Of a stretch of DNA of 64,000 nucleotides, positions 30,793 through 44,190 are shown one piece after another; position 1 is the stretch's first letter; each line of letters starts with the position of its first letter. The notes beneath the pieces were generated by a model. The model saw only the letters and a list, made by a program, of their open reading frames with translations. It had not been told where the DNA came from and did not search any database. The translations under genes were made by a program, and so were the position numbers. Location of the stretch: the NCBI GenBank assembly GCA_003249035.1, contig QBMK01000002.1, positions 285,457-349,456 of the forward strand. The letters are read 5' to 3'. The stretch comes from Pseudanabaena sp. GTDB taxonomy: Bacteria; Cyanobacteriota; Cyanobacteriia; Pseudanabaenales; Pseudanabaenaceae.

Positions 30793-31799
30793 AAGTTGCT
30801 TTTTTTAGCACCAAATCCTACGATCGCCAATCCTTTGAAGCGGCGAATGTCAACTATCTTCACAAACTGACTTTTTTTGAAGTCCAACTTAACTGCGATT
30901 CGGCGATGCTGGCAGCAGAATTTCCAGTCGTTTGTATGTTTGTTAACGATATTGCGGATGCGGCAACCCTTGATATGCTGGCTTCTCACGGGACTCGACT
31001 GCTAGCATTGCGATCTGCCGGATTCAACACCGTCGATTTGAAACGCGCAGCCGAGTTAGGGATCAAAGTGGTACGAGTGCCTGCCTATTCTCCCTACGCC
31101 GTTGCCGAACATGCTGTTGGCTTAGTGCTGACGCTGAACCGCAAGCTCTATAGGGCATACAACCGCGTTCGAGATGATAACTTCTCTCTAGAAGGCTTAA
31201 TAGGATTCGATATACATGGCTGTAAGATAGGTGTAATTGGCACGGGCAAGATCGGCATGGTATTTGCCCAAATTATGCAGGGGTTTGGTTGCTCGTTGCT
31301 GGGTTACGATGCTTATCCGAATGCTCAATTTGAAGCGATCGGCAATACTAGGTATGTTCCACTTCCAGAACTCTTAGACAAGTCTGATATTGTCTCGCTT
31401 CATTGTCCGTTGTTGCCTGAAACGCATCATTTGATTGATGCAGAGGCGATCTCTCAAATGAAACAAGGTGTAATGCTAATTAACACCAGTCGTGGTGGTC
31501 TGATTGATACTTCTGCTGTAATTGGAGGAATTAAGTCAGGCAAAATTGGCTACCTTGGCATTGATGTATACGAACAGGAAGACGAACTTTTCTTTCAGGA
31601 TATGTCTGATACCATCATTCAAGATGATACCTTTCAGCTCCTGCAATCTTTTCCCAACGTTGTAATTACAGCGCATCAAGCATTCTTAACCCGCAATGCC
31701 CTAGAAGGAATTGCCGACACTACCCTGTCTAATATCGCTGATTTTGAGAGAGGTCAGCCTTTGAAAAATGAGGTTGCATATAGCGGAAGTCAGAAGTAG
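30789..31799 (+). CDS. D-2-hydroxyacid dehydrogenase, probably D-lactate dehydrogenase
   Basis: 336 residues; NAD-dependent, of the D-LDH/formate dehydrogenase fold. Rossmann motif [19 protein letters not shown] near 147-165. The catalytic triad positions are the arginine in NTSRGGLID, the glutamate in [13 protein letters not shown] and the histidine in [10 protein letters not shown]. The pattern [19 protein letters not shown] and the YEQEDELFF segment are typical of bacterial LdhA, which reduces pyruvate to D-lactate and regenerates NAD+ in fermentation. It overlaps pgi by four bases. The stop codon lies in a GC-rich hairpin at 31796-31824. Confidence 0.88.
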   Translation: MKVAFFSTKSYDRQSFEAANVNYLHKLTFFEVQLNCDSAMLAAEFPVVCMFVNDIADAATLDMLASHGTRLLALRSAGFNTVDLKRAAELGIKVVRVPAYSPYAVAEHAVGLVLTLNRKLYRAYNRVRDDNFSLEGLIGFDIHGCKIGVIGTGKIGMVFAQIMQGFGCSLLGYDAYPNAQFEAIGNTRYVPLPELLDKSDIVSLHCPLLPETHHLIDAEAISQMKQGVMLINTSRGGLIDTSAVIGGIKSGKIGYLGIDVYEQEDELFFQDMSDTIIQDDTFQLLQSFPNVVITAHQAFLTRNALEGIADTTLSNIADFERGQPLKNEVAYSGSQK

Positions 31800-31824
31800 G
31801 GGCTGTAAAATATACAGCCCCTAC
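31796..31824. terminator. Hairpin at the end of the dehydrogenase gene
   Basis: GTAGGGGCTGTA-AAATA-TACAGCCCCTAC, a perfect 12-bp stem containing the stop codon. It has no T-run, so it may attenuate, stabilise the upstream mRNA or separate the transcript from glgP. Confidence 0.6.
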
Positions 31825-31919
31825 AGAAGCAAAAGTAAAATCTCTTAGTATGTCTAGCTTTGAAGATTACAGTGTACATCTAGAAGTTCAACAAATTATC
31901 AACAATAGGAGAAGTAATT

Positions 31920-36954
<5,035 letters not shown>

Positions 36955-36960
36955 AGGATA

Positions 36961-37656
36961 ATGTCTAAACTAATTTTGACTCGCCACGGACAGAGCCTTT
37001 GGAACGCCGAGAATAAATTTACCGGATGGGTAGATGTTCCATTGAGCGAACAGGGTCGAGCAGAGGCAACAATCGCCTCCTGCAAACTCAGAGGTTATCG
37101 AGTTCGAGTTTGCTTCACAAGTATGCTGTTCCGGGCAATTGAAACCGCAGTCATCATCTTGACGGAAGTAGATGACATTTGCGACGGCAGAATTCCCATC
37201 ATCAAACATGATATCGATGATGAAGACTGGCATGGCTGGGACAAATACAACGGCGATCCAGAACAGGAACTTCCCGTTTATACTGTTCCCGCTCTAGATG
37301 AACGTTATTATGGCGATCTGCAAGGTTTAAATAAAGCCGAAACCGCTGCAAAATTTGGTCAGGATCAGGTGCAGCTATGGCGACGATCCTACGATACGCC
37401 TCCACCGGGTGGCGAAAGCCTAGAAGATACGGTAAAGCGCACCGTCCCTTTCTTTTGCGATCGCGTTCTCAAGCATCTGATGGCGGGGGATAACGTGCTG
37501 ATTGCCGCCCATGGAAACTCTCTCCGTTCCATCATTAAGCAATTGGAAAATTTATCCGAGGAGGAGATTGTGAAAGTTGAATTAGGAACCGGAGTCCCAA
37601 TGGTATACGACATAGATGCCCAGGGGCAAGTCACTAGCAAAGTCACTCTGAACTGA
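36961..37656 (+). CDS. gpmA: 2,3-bisphosphoglycerate-dependent phosphoglycerate mutase
   Basis: 231 residues, histidine phosphatase superfamily. The phospho-histidine motif LTRHGQSLWNAENKFTGWVD is at 6-25, followed by ERYYGDLQGLNKAE, PPPGGESLEDT and the second histidine in IAAHGNSLRSIIK. It interconverts 3- and 2-phosphoglycerate. The region between the first two motifs is longer and more divergent (VDDICDGRIPIIKHDIDDEDWHG) than in the E. coli enzyme. It follows pyk by six bases and should be in the same operon. Confidence 0.94.
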   Translation: MSKLILTRHGQSLWNAENKFTGWVDVPLSEQGRAEATIASCKLRGYRVRVCFTSMLFRAIETAVIILTEVDDICDGRIPIIKHDIDDEDWHGWDKYNGDPEQELPVYTVPALDERYYGDLQGLNKAETAAKFGQDQVQLWRRSYDTPPPGGESLEDTVKRTVPFFCDRVLKHLMAGDNVLIAAHGNSLRSIIKQLENLSEEEIVKVELGTGVPMVYDIDAQGQVTSKVTLN

Positions 37657-38007
37657 TACTCAGTTTGACTCTGACAGCAGATTAATCCCTTCTTCACCGA
37701 TTCCCTGTTCCCTCGTCGATGGCTTTTACTCCATGGAACTCGAAATCACCGATCTTCTGAAAACTCATCCAGAAGAGAAGCCATAGCGATTGATTTTAAC
37801 CGAGAATTGCTGCTATCGACTGTTGGAATAGCTCAAAGCTCTAAGACTCAAAACGATAGAAGCTCCCTTGTCTTTCCATTTCATGCCAGTGAAGCACGAT
37901 CGAGCTTTAATAGCAGGGATCTATGCTTTTGCAACAGTACTCTGCGCGATCGAGGGCAGCATTATGGCGCGTTTATAAAAAAATCTTTCAGGAAGGTCAT
38001 GTAAGTT
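37657..38007. other. Gap inside the cluster
   Basis: About 350 bases without a credible gene. Only a 17-codon frame starting at 37734 is open on the plus strand. This is the widest break in the cluster and the best place for a second promoter ahead of the amylase, transaldolase and acetate kinase genes; no motif is clear. Confidence 0.5.
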
Positions 38008-39870
38008 ATGGCAACGATTATCGAAAAATTTCCCGCTCGAGCCCTAGCCGAAGCGGATCTGCGTCCCAGAGGGCGAGTCTTTCCCAGTCCTGTCACTTGG
38101 CGTGACCAAATTTTGTATCAAATTCTGCCAGATCGTTTCAGCGATGGTCGGGAGGCTCAACGCCCGTTATTCGATCGCAGCCATCCCGAACATTACAGAG
38201 CGAGTAACAAAGCGGACTGGATGGCAGCCGGAAACAAATTCAATGGCGGGACGCTAAAAGGCATTGCCAGCAAACTGGACTATTTGCAGAACTTAGGCAT
38301 CACAACTCTTTGGGTAAATCCGCCCTGGAAGCAGCGCGTCGATCTACAGACCTATCACGGGTATGGCATCCAGAATTTTTTGGACATCGATCCGCGCTTT
38401 GGAACTCGTCAGGATTTACGGGATCTGGTGGATGCGGCGCACAATCGCGACATTTACGTAATTCTAGATGTGATTTACAACCACAGTGGTAGCAACTGGT
38501 ATTACCAGGATGAGGGGGATGGTAGTCCCAAGGAAAAAATGCCCTACCGCTTCTCCCCCCCGTACCCGATTCATGGCTGGCGTTCTGCTAAGGGAAACAG
38601 CATTCCCGAACCGGTGTCGATGGATGATGGTGTATTTCCAGAGGAATTTCAGAATCCTGACTGGTACAACCGCGCTGGCATGATTACCCAGTGGGAAGCG
38701 TCGGGATGGGAAGATCCGATGAATGCGTCTGTGGAGTTCCGGCGGGGCGACTTTTTTGAATTGCGCGACCTTAACCTAGAACGAGAAGAAGTCATTGCAG
38801 CTCTAGCACGGGCTTACCAGTATTGGATTGCTTTAAGCGATTGTGATGGCTTTCGAGTTGATGCGGTCAAGCACGTCTCTCCCCTAGCTTCACGCAAGTT
38901 CTGCGATGCAATTCACGGCTATGCTCAATCGATCGGCAAAGATAATTTCCTGCTAGTCGGCGAACTGACTGATGACAGTATGGTGCGAGGTTATCTGGAT
39001 ATTTTTGGGCGCAATCTAGATGCAGTGCTGGATATTGTTGTTGCCCCCAACCGACTACCTGCCGTGGTCAAAGGCTTGACCAATCCAGTCGAGTTCTTCA
39101 GCCTGTATGATGAGAAAACCTTACCCGGCAGCTATCGGCAGTTGGGCATTTACCATGTTGCAGTATTAGATGACCACGATATGTCATCTCGTCCTCGCAA
39201 GGAGAGATTTGCCGCACACAGCGACCATTTGCCCCACTGTTACGAACAGGTGGCTCATGCAGTGGGGATGATGTTGACCATGCCCGGCATTCCCTCTATA
39301 TACTACGGCACCGAACAAGCGCTTGATGGCTCTCAGGACTATCACGACTACACCATCGAACCCAAACACGAATATATAGATCGTTATATTCGAGAATGTA
39401 TGTTTGGTGGCAAGTTTGGAGCATTCGGCACGGAAGGTTGCCACTTTTTTAATCCGGATCACCCGACCTATTTACGCATTGCCGCGATCGCTCGCATCCG
39501 CAATCGTCAAGATAGCGTCGGCAAAACCCTCCGTCGGGGTCATCTTTATCTCAGGGAGACTTCGTTTTGCGATCGCTCTTTTGCCGTTCCCCCAGCAGGC
39601 GAAGCGATCGCCTGGTCGCAGGTGCTCTACACGACTGAAGTCTTAATGGTACTTAACACAAACGGTTTAGAGCAACGGGGTGCGTTTGTCAACGTGGATC
39701 GTAGCTTGCACCCTATTGGTTCCACCATGACGATTCTGTACCAGAGCAATTGGAGCGATAGCCAACTTCGTAATCCCCCTCGAACTAAAACGTTAATGGT
39801 TCAGGAGTGTCAGGGGCGAACAGCAGTGCGGATTGACTTACCCCCTTCTGGGATGGCGATTCTGTCCTAG
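38008..39870 (+). CDS. GH13 alpha-amylase family glucan hydrolase
   Basis: 620 residues, no signal peptide, so cytoplasmic. Conserved GH13 regions: DVIYNHSG (region I, near residue 155), the nucleophile region DGFRVDAVKHV near 287-297, the acid/base region LLVGELTDDS near 313, and the region around VLDDHDM (transition-state aspartate) near 389. The N-terminal ILYQILPDRFSDG is typical of cyclomaltodextrinase- or maltogenic-type enzymes. It probably acts on glycogen-derived maltodextrins, feeding the glycogen phosphorylase route. Exact specificity is not deducible. Confidence 0.88.
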   Translation: MATIIEKFPARALAEADLRPRGRVFPSPVTWRDQILYQILPDRFSDGREAQRPLFDRSHPEHYRASNKADWMAAGNKFNGGTLKGIASKLDYLQNLGITTLWVNPPWKQRVDLQTYHGYGIQNFLDIDPRFGTRQDLRDLVDAAHNRDIYVILDVIYNHSGSNWYYQDEGDGSPKEKMPYRFSPPYPIHGWRSAKGNSIPEPVSMDDGVFPEEFQNPDWYNRAGMITQWEASGWEDPMNASVEFRRGDFFELRDLNLEREEVIAALARAYQYWIALSDCDGFRVDAVKHVSPLASRKFCDAIHGYAQSIGKDNFLLVGELTDDSMVRGYLDIFGRNLDAVLDIVVAPNRLPAVVKGLTNPVEFFSLYDEKTLPGSYRQLGIYHVAVLDDHDMSSRPRKERFAAHSDHLPHCYEQVAHAVGMMLTMPGIPSIYYGTEQALDGSQDYHDYTIEPKHEYIDRYIRECMFGGKFGAFGTEGCHFFNPDHPTYLRIAAIARIRNRQDSVGKTLRRGHLYLRETSFCDRSFAVPPAGEAIAWSQVLYTTEVLMVLNTNGLEQRGAFVNVDRSLHPIGSTMTILYQSNWSDSQLRNPPRTKTLMVQECQGRTAVRIDLPPSGMAILS

Positions 39871-39947
39871 CTGAAATGCCAATATGCAATCAAGTATTCT
39901 TCACTTTTAACCCTTAAAACCATCGAAAGCTTTACAAGGAGCCCAAT

Positions 39948-41123
39948 ATGTCAAAAAATCTACTAGATCAACTTCGAGAAATGACTATCGTCGTCGCGGA
40001 TACAGGCGATATTCAAGCTATTGAAAAATTTAAGCCCCGCGATGCAACGACGAATCCATCTCTCATTACAGCCGCAGCCCAAATGCCAGAGTATCAGGAA
40101 ATTGTGGATGAAACGCTGCTAAAGGCAAAGAAAGATTCTGGATCGGGCGCAACCGAAGCCCAAATTGTTTCCCTCGCATTCGATCGCCTCGCTGTCTCCT
40201 TTGGCAAAAAGATTCTAGAAATCGTGCCGAAGCGCGTTTCAACTGAGGTTGATGCGCGGCTCTCCTATAATACGGAAGCAACGATCGCGAAAGGACGTTA
40301 TCTGATCTCTGAATATGAGAAAGCCGGGATTCATAGCGATCGCGTGCTGATCAAAATTGCTTCTACCTGGGAGGGCATTCGTGCTGCCGAAGTCTTGGAA
40401 AATGAGGGCATTCATTGTAATCTGACACTGCTGTTTGGCTTGCATCAGGCGATCGCTTGTGCCGAAGCAGGCATAACGCTTATTTCTCCTTTTGTTGGGC
40501 GCATTCTTGACTGGCACAAAAAAGATACTGGACGAGACTATTCTTCATTCGAAGATCCAGGTGTATTATCGGTCGCTCAGATTTACAATTATTACAAGAA
40601 ATTCGGCTACAAAACCGAGGTAATGGGAGCCAGTTTTCGTAACATTGGCGAAATCACCGAATTGGCTGGCTGCGATCTGTTGACCATTTCTCCCAACTTG
40701 CTGACACAGCTACAGGAGACTGTTGAAGAACTGCCCCGTAAACTCGATCCAGCGAAGGCAGCAACAATGGAGATTGAAAAGCTTTCCCTCGACAAGGCGA
40801 CCTTCGATCGAATGCACGCCAACGATCGCATGGCTTCCGAAAAACTCAACGAAGGCATTAAAGGCTTCAGTAAAGCACTGGAAATGCTGGAAAGTTTCTT
40901 AGCAAGCCGTTTGGCAAGATTAGAAAGTGGCGCTAAAGTCGGCATTGCTGCTACCAAGATTTTCCAGAGCTACGACCTAGATGGCGATGGCTTTATCTCC
41001 AGAGAGGAGTGGATGGGTACGGATGCCGTGTTTGACGCGCTCGATCGCGATCGGGACGGCAAAATCACCCCCGAAGAAATGGAGTCAGGCTTAGGCGCGA
41101 TTCTGCAAATGGCTGATGCTTAA
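39948..41123 (+). CDS. tal: Transaldolase with C-terminal EF-hand pair
   Basis: 391 residues. Residues 1-320 are a full transaldolase: [18 protein letters not shown] near 32-49, the Schiff-base lysine in [16 protein letters not shown] near 132-147, [18 protein letters not shown], and [11 protein letters not shown]. It transfers dihydroxyacetone units between sugar phosphates. The tail holds two canonical EF-hands, [12 protein letters not shown] (343-354) and [12 protein letters not shown] (366-377), ending [11 protein letters not shown]. From memory, EF-hand-tailed transaldolases occur in other cyanobacteria. The same EF-hand module recurs inside the next gene, which starts 11 bases downstream. 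Confidence 0.95.
   Translation: MSKNLLDQLREMTIVVADTGDIQAIEKFKPRDATTNPSLITAAAQMPEYQEIVDETLLKAKKDSGSGATEAQIVSLAFDRLAVSFGKKILEIVPKRVSTEVDARLSYNTEATIAKGRYLISEYEKAGIHSDRVLIKIASTWEGIRAAEVLENEGIHCNLTLLFGLHQAIACAEAGITLISPFVGRILDWHKKDTGRDYSSFEDPGVLSVAQIYNYYKKFGYKTEVMGASFRNIGEITELAGCDLLTISPNLLTQLQETVEELPRKLDPAKAATMEIEKLSLDKATFDRMHANDRMASEKLNEGIKGFSKALEMLESFLASRLARLESGAKVGIAATKIFQSYDLDGDGFISREEWMGTDAVFDALDRDRDGKITPEEMESGLGAILQMADA
40965..41111 (+). repeat. EF-hand module, copy in transaldolase
   Basis: 147 bases encoding 49 residues. They align without gaps to 41324-41470 in ackA: by my count 115 of 147 bases and 40 of 49 residues are identical. Most base changes are synonymous. Confidence 0.9.
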
Positions 41124-41134
41124 CTACCAATTAT

Positions 41135-42520
41135 ATGAAAATACTGATACTCAATGCGGGTTCTAGCAGCCAAAAGAGCAGTCTCTTTGAGATAGCAGGC
41201 GATCGGCTTCCCTCTGCCCCCCCAGAGCCACTTTGGGAAGCAACTGTAGATTGGACGCACAAACAGGGCTTTGCAGAAATCAAAGTCAAAACAGCGGCAG
41301 GGGAGGTGTTGGTCGATATTTCCCAGAGTCATGATTTAGACGGCGATGGCTTTGTTTCCCGTGAGGAATGGATGGGGTCTGACGCAATGTTTGATGCAAT
41401 CGACATCGATCGCGATGGCAAAATCTCTCCCGCAGAAATGGGGTCAGGCTTAGGAGCGATTCTTCAGATGGCAAAGGAAGAAAATTCAACGCAATCTCGC
41501 TCAAAAGTCATCACTCATCTATTGGAAACGCTCTGGCAAGGCAAAACCGCTGTCATCGAGCATCCCTCTAAGATCGACGCAGTGGGGCATCGGGTGGTGC
41601 ATGGTGGACAGGAATATTGCGAAACGGTCATAGTAACTGATGCGGTGAAAGCCGCGATCTCTGGGCTCTCTGCCCTAGCTCCGGCTCACAACCCAGCCAA
41701 CCTAGAAGGTATTGAAGCAGTCGAGAGTATCTTGGGATCTGAAGTGCCGCAGTTTGCTGTTTTTGACACCGCCTTTCACAGCCATCTGCCGGATGTCGCC
41801 GCCATCTATCCCGGTCCGTTCGCTTGGGCAGAGCGAGGCATTCGTCGCTACGGGTTTCACGGCATCAGCCATCAATACTGCGCTCACCGTACCGCTCAAA
41901 TCTTGGATCGAGATCTTAAAGACCTACGGCTGATTACTTGTCATTTAGGTAATGGTTGTTCTCTTGCTGCTATTCGCAATGGTCAAAGTATTGATACCAC
42001 CATGGGATTTACTCCTTTAGAAGGCTTGATGATGGGTTCTCGATCTGGTTCCATTGACCCCAGTATCCTAATTTACCTAATGCGTCAGGAAGGTTACACT
42101 GCCGATCGCTTAGACCGAGAACTAAATAAAGAATCTGGTTTACTGGGAATCTCTGGGGTATCTGCCGATTTGCGATCTGTTTTAGCGGCGCTCGCCGAGG
42201 GCAATTCTAGAGCGCAATTGGCATTAGATATTTATATTCATCGTCTGCGCTCATGCCTCGGCTCCATGCTTATGAGTTTAGGTGGTGTAGATGCCTTGGT
42301 TTTCACGGCTGGCGTGGGAGAAAATGCGGCGATCGTGCGTGAACTTGCCTGTCAATCTCTGGAGTTTCTGGGATTAAAGCTAGACTTGGCAAAAAATCAA
42401 AATCACCCCATAGATATAGATATTGCGGCAACTGATTCTAAAATACGAGTATTAGTGATTCATACTCAAGAAGATTGGGCGATCGCTCAATCTTGCTTTC
42501 ATTGTATCTCCACCCAGTAA
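41135..42520 (+). CDS. ackA: Acetate kinase with internal EF-hand insertion
   Basis: 461 residues, about 50 longer than usual. Converts acetyl-phosphate plus ADP to acetate plus ATP. Family motifs: LILNAGSSSQKSSLFEI at the start, VGHRVVHGGQEY, FDTAFHSHLPDVAA, RRYGFHGISHQY, CHLGNGCSLAAI, MGFTPLEGLMMGSRSGSIDP and FTAGVGENAAIVRE. Between the first β-hairpin (ending about residue 61) and the downstream helix lie two canonical EF-hands, DLDGDGFVSREE (67-78) and DIDRDGKISPAE (90-101). They are part of a 49-residue block 40/49 identical to the tail of the preceding transaldolase. Catalytic residues look intact, so calcium regulation of activity or assembly is plausible. Confidence 0.95.
   Translation: MKILILNAGSSSQKSSLFEIAGDRLPSAPPEPLWEATVDWTHKQGFAEIKVKTAAGEVLVDISQSHDLDGDGFVSREEWMGSDAMFDAIDIDRDGKISPAEMGSGLGAILQMAKEENSTQSRSKVITHLLETLWQGKTAVIEHPSKIDAVGHRVVHGGQEYCETVIVTDAVKAAISGLSALAPAHNPANLEGIEAVESILGSEVPQFAVFDTAFHSHLPDVAAIYPGPFAWAERGIRRYGFHGISHQYCAHRTAQILDRDLKDLRLITCHLGNGCSLAAIRNGQSIDTTMGFTPLEGLMMGSRSGSIDPSILIYLMRQEGYTADRLDRELNKESGLLGISGVSADLRSVLAALAEGNSRAQLALDIYIHRLRSCLGSMLMSLGGVDALVFTAGVGENAAIVRELACQSLEFLGLKLDLAKNQNHPIDIDIAATDSKIRVLVIHTQEDWAIAQSCFHCISTQ
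41324..41470 (+). repeat. EF-hand module, copy inserted in acetate kinase
   Basis: The partner of 40965-41111, in the same orientation, 359 bases away. All calcium-ligand positions of both loops are kept in both copies. Confidence 0.9.
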
Positions 42521-42777
42521 ATCGAAAACTTCGATAAAATTTCGGGTGACAATCCTTTTCCTTACTTTAAGCTACTTTCCATTAGTAGGTTTGTTGTCTC
42601 AACTAAATGTCATTTGCCTTGGAATCAATTTTTTCCTTTTCTCGACCAGTTAAGTTATACCAAAACACAAAGTAAAGGCGATAGATGATTATGGGGTAGC
42701 TACAGGATACTTGGTGCGGTTCGTTTCTGAGAAACTAGTCCGAAAGGGATAGGGGATCAGAGCCTTTGCCTCGCCTT
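42521..42777. mobile_element. Degenerate region with an IS30-type end remnant
   Basis: No coding frame. The stretch 42594-42650 (GTTTGTTGTCTCAACTAAAT, then ATTTGCCTTGG and a T-rich run) resembles 52950-53005, which abuts an IS30-type transposase remnant. It marks the right border of the carbon-catabolic cluster. Confidence 0.4.
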
Positions 42778-42882
42778 GGGTTAAACGCCCATAAAGAAAG
42801 TAGAGTTAAAACTCTTATGAAAGACTTTTCTCTTTCTAAAGCCAGTGTTTATAGATATCTTGAGAAATCTATTCTGTTGTGA
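42778..42882 (+). pseudogene. Recombinase C-terminal helix-turn-helix remnant
   Basis: A 34-codon frame ending at TGA reads LNAHKESRVKTLMKDF then SLSKASVYRYLEK. This resembles the C-terminal DNA-binding helix-turn-helix of serine recombinases or invertases. No catalytic part is left. A short match only, hence modest confidence. Confidence 0.4.
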
Positions 42883-43097
42883 GATTTCAATCTGTTAAAC
42901 CTTATATGGGAGAGAATTTCAAGCGATTTTATAATCCTTAACCTACTTTTTTGTCCCGTTGCTATTCACCCCGAACTCAATCAATCTTGATGCGATCGTT
43001 CAGATGTTAAGGAAAATAAAAACAGCAATCCTGAAGTTTGAGGATGTAAATCGCTATTTCCAGCATTGTCAGTGCAAGTTTGAGCTTACTTTTCCCG

Positions 43098-43745
43098 TTA
43101 AGTATTAATTTGAGCAAGAAGCCAGCCTTGACAAAGGTTGTGCAGATTAGACCAACCACGCCAGAGGACTTGAATCCCAATGGGAGATTTCCGACGATGT
43201 TCAAGATATCCGCCAAGGAAAGCAATCGATTCGATAGCCCAAGCAACAGTTAAAACAGGAGGAGATTTTGGGAATCTGGCTTTTAAGACCTGAATTTGGA
43301 GAGGAGAAAGAACCTCAACCGCAGGAGCATCAGGCTGATTACGATGGAGATAAGTAACCTGTAAAAGTTCGACCGCACAGACACTTAAAAAGCCTAATAA
43401 AGTCTTCATCCCTTCAGCCGCCAGTCTATAGTGCTCACACTGACAGCCAGACTTAAAGATTTTATGAAAATCTTCCACTCGCCAGCGGTAAGTATACCAA
43501 CGCAAAATCTTAATCGCCGTTTCTAGGTCTTCTACAATTTCGGTGGTCAGCAGCATCCAGTCTAAAGAGGTTTCACCTTCAGGACAATCGATTTCAGTTG
43601 CATAAACAGCATAAACTTGTAATGAATCGCGATTGTCAAAACGATAGGGAACACGCAGTTGAACCTTAGAGAATCGCACTGCTAATTTCGCAATACGGGC
43701 TTTACGTCCTACATTCAGCAGGTTAAATTTAAAATAAGGTATTTT
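43098..43745 (-). mobile_element. IS4-type transposase, C-terminal fragment
   Basis: A frame open from about 43745 to 43098 encodes roughly the second half of an IS4/Tn5-type transposase: GRKARIAKLAVRFSKVQLRV, then WMLLTTEIVEDLETAI, then the catalytic-glutamate region WYTYRWRVEDFHKIFKSG, then LQVTYLHRNQPDAP. The N-terminal half carrying the first aspartates is missing, cut off where another IS fragment begins at about 43760. It should be inactive. Confidence 0.85.
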
Positions 43746-43774
43746 TATTTAAGCCGCGAATTCAAAATAGCCAA

Positions 43775-44190
43775 ATGCCCCAAATAGACTTACAAGACAT
43801 AGATCATCTAGGTATTATTGCAGGGATAATAGATGAGATCGGGATAGTGGAGATCATTGATCGAGAATTAGGAATCCATCTTCAAGAGAAAGTGAGTGCA
43901 GGACAAGTAGTGAAAGCCATGATATTGAACTGCATGGGCTTCTTAACTTCTCCACTATATCTATTCAGTGAATTCTTTACAGGAAAAGCGACAGAACATT
44001 TAATCGGATTAGGAGTGAAAGCAGAATTCCTCAACGAAAGCCGATTGGGAAGAGTGATGGATCAATTGTTTGGATATGGAATCACACTAATATTTGTAAA
44101 AATAGCCCATGAAATGTCAAAACGATTTGGTGTAAGTGTAAAGAAGTCTCATCTTGATGGGACAAGTATTTCAGTTCATGGGAAATTTCT
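43775..44190 (+). mobile_element. IS1634-type transposase, N-terminal fragment
   Basis: MPQIDLQDIDHLGIIAGIID, GQVVKAMILNCMGF, RLGRVMDQLFGYG and KKSHLDGTSISVHG are typical of the N-terminal domain and first catalytic aspartate of IS1634-family transposases. Homology stops near 44190, where the sequence becomes the 3' end of the minus-strand MscS gene. The frame runs on to 44266 only by chance. Confidence 0.82.

Noticed and set aside
37734-37787. 17-codon frame (MELEITDLLKTHPEEKP) between gpmA and the amylase
   Set aside because: Too short, no ribosome-binding site and no sign of a family.
43007-43246. 79-residue minus-strand frame
   Set aside because: A shadow of the IS4-type transposase fragment in another frame.
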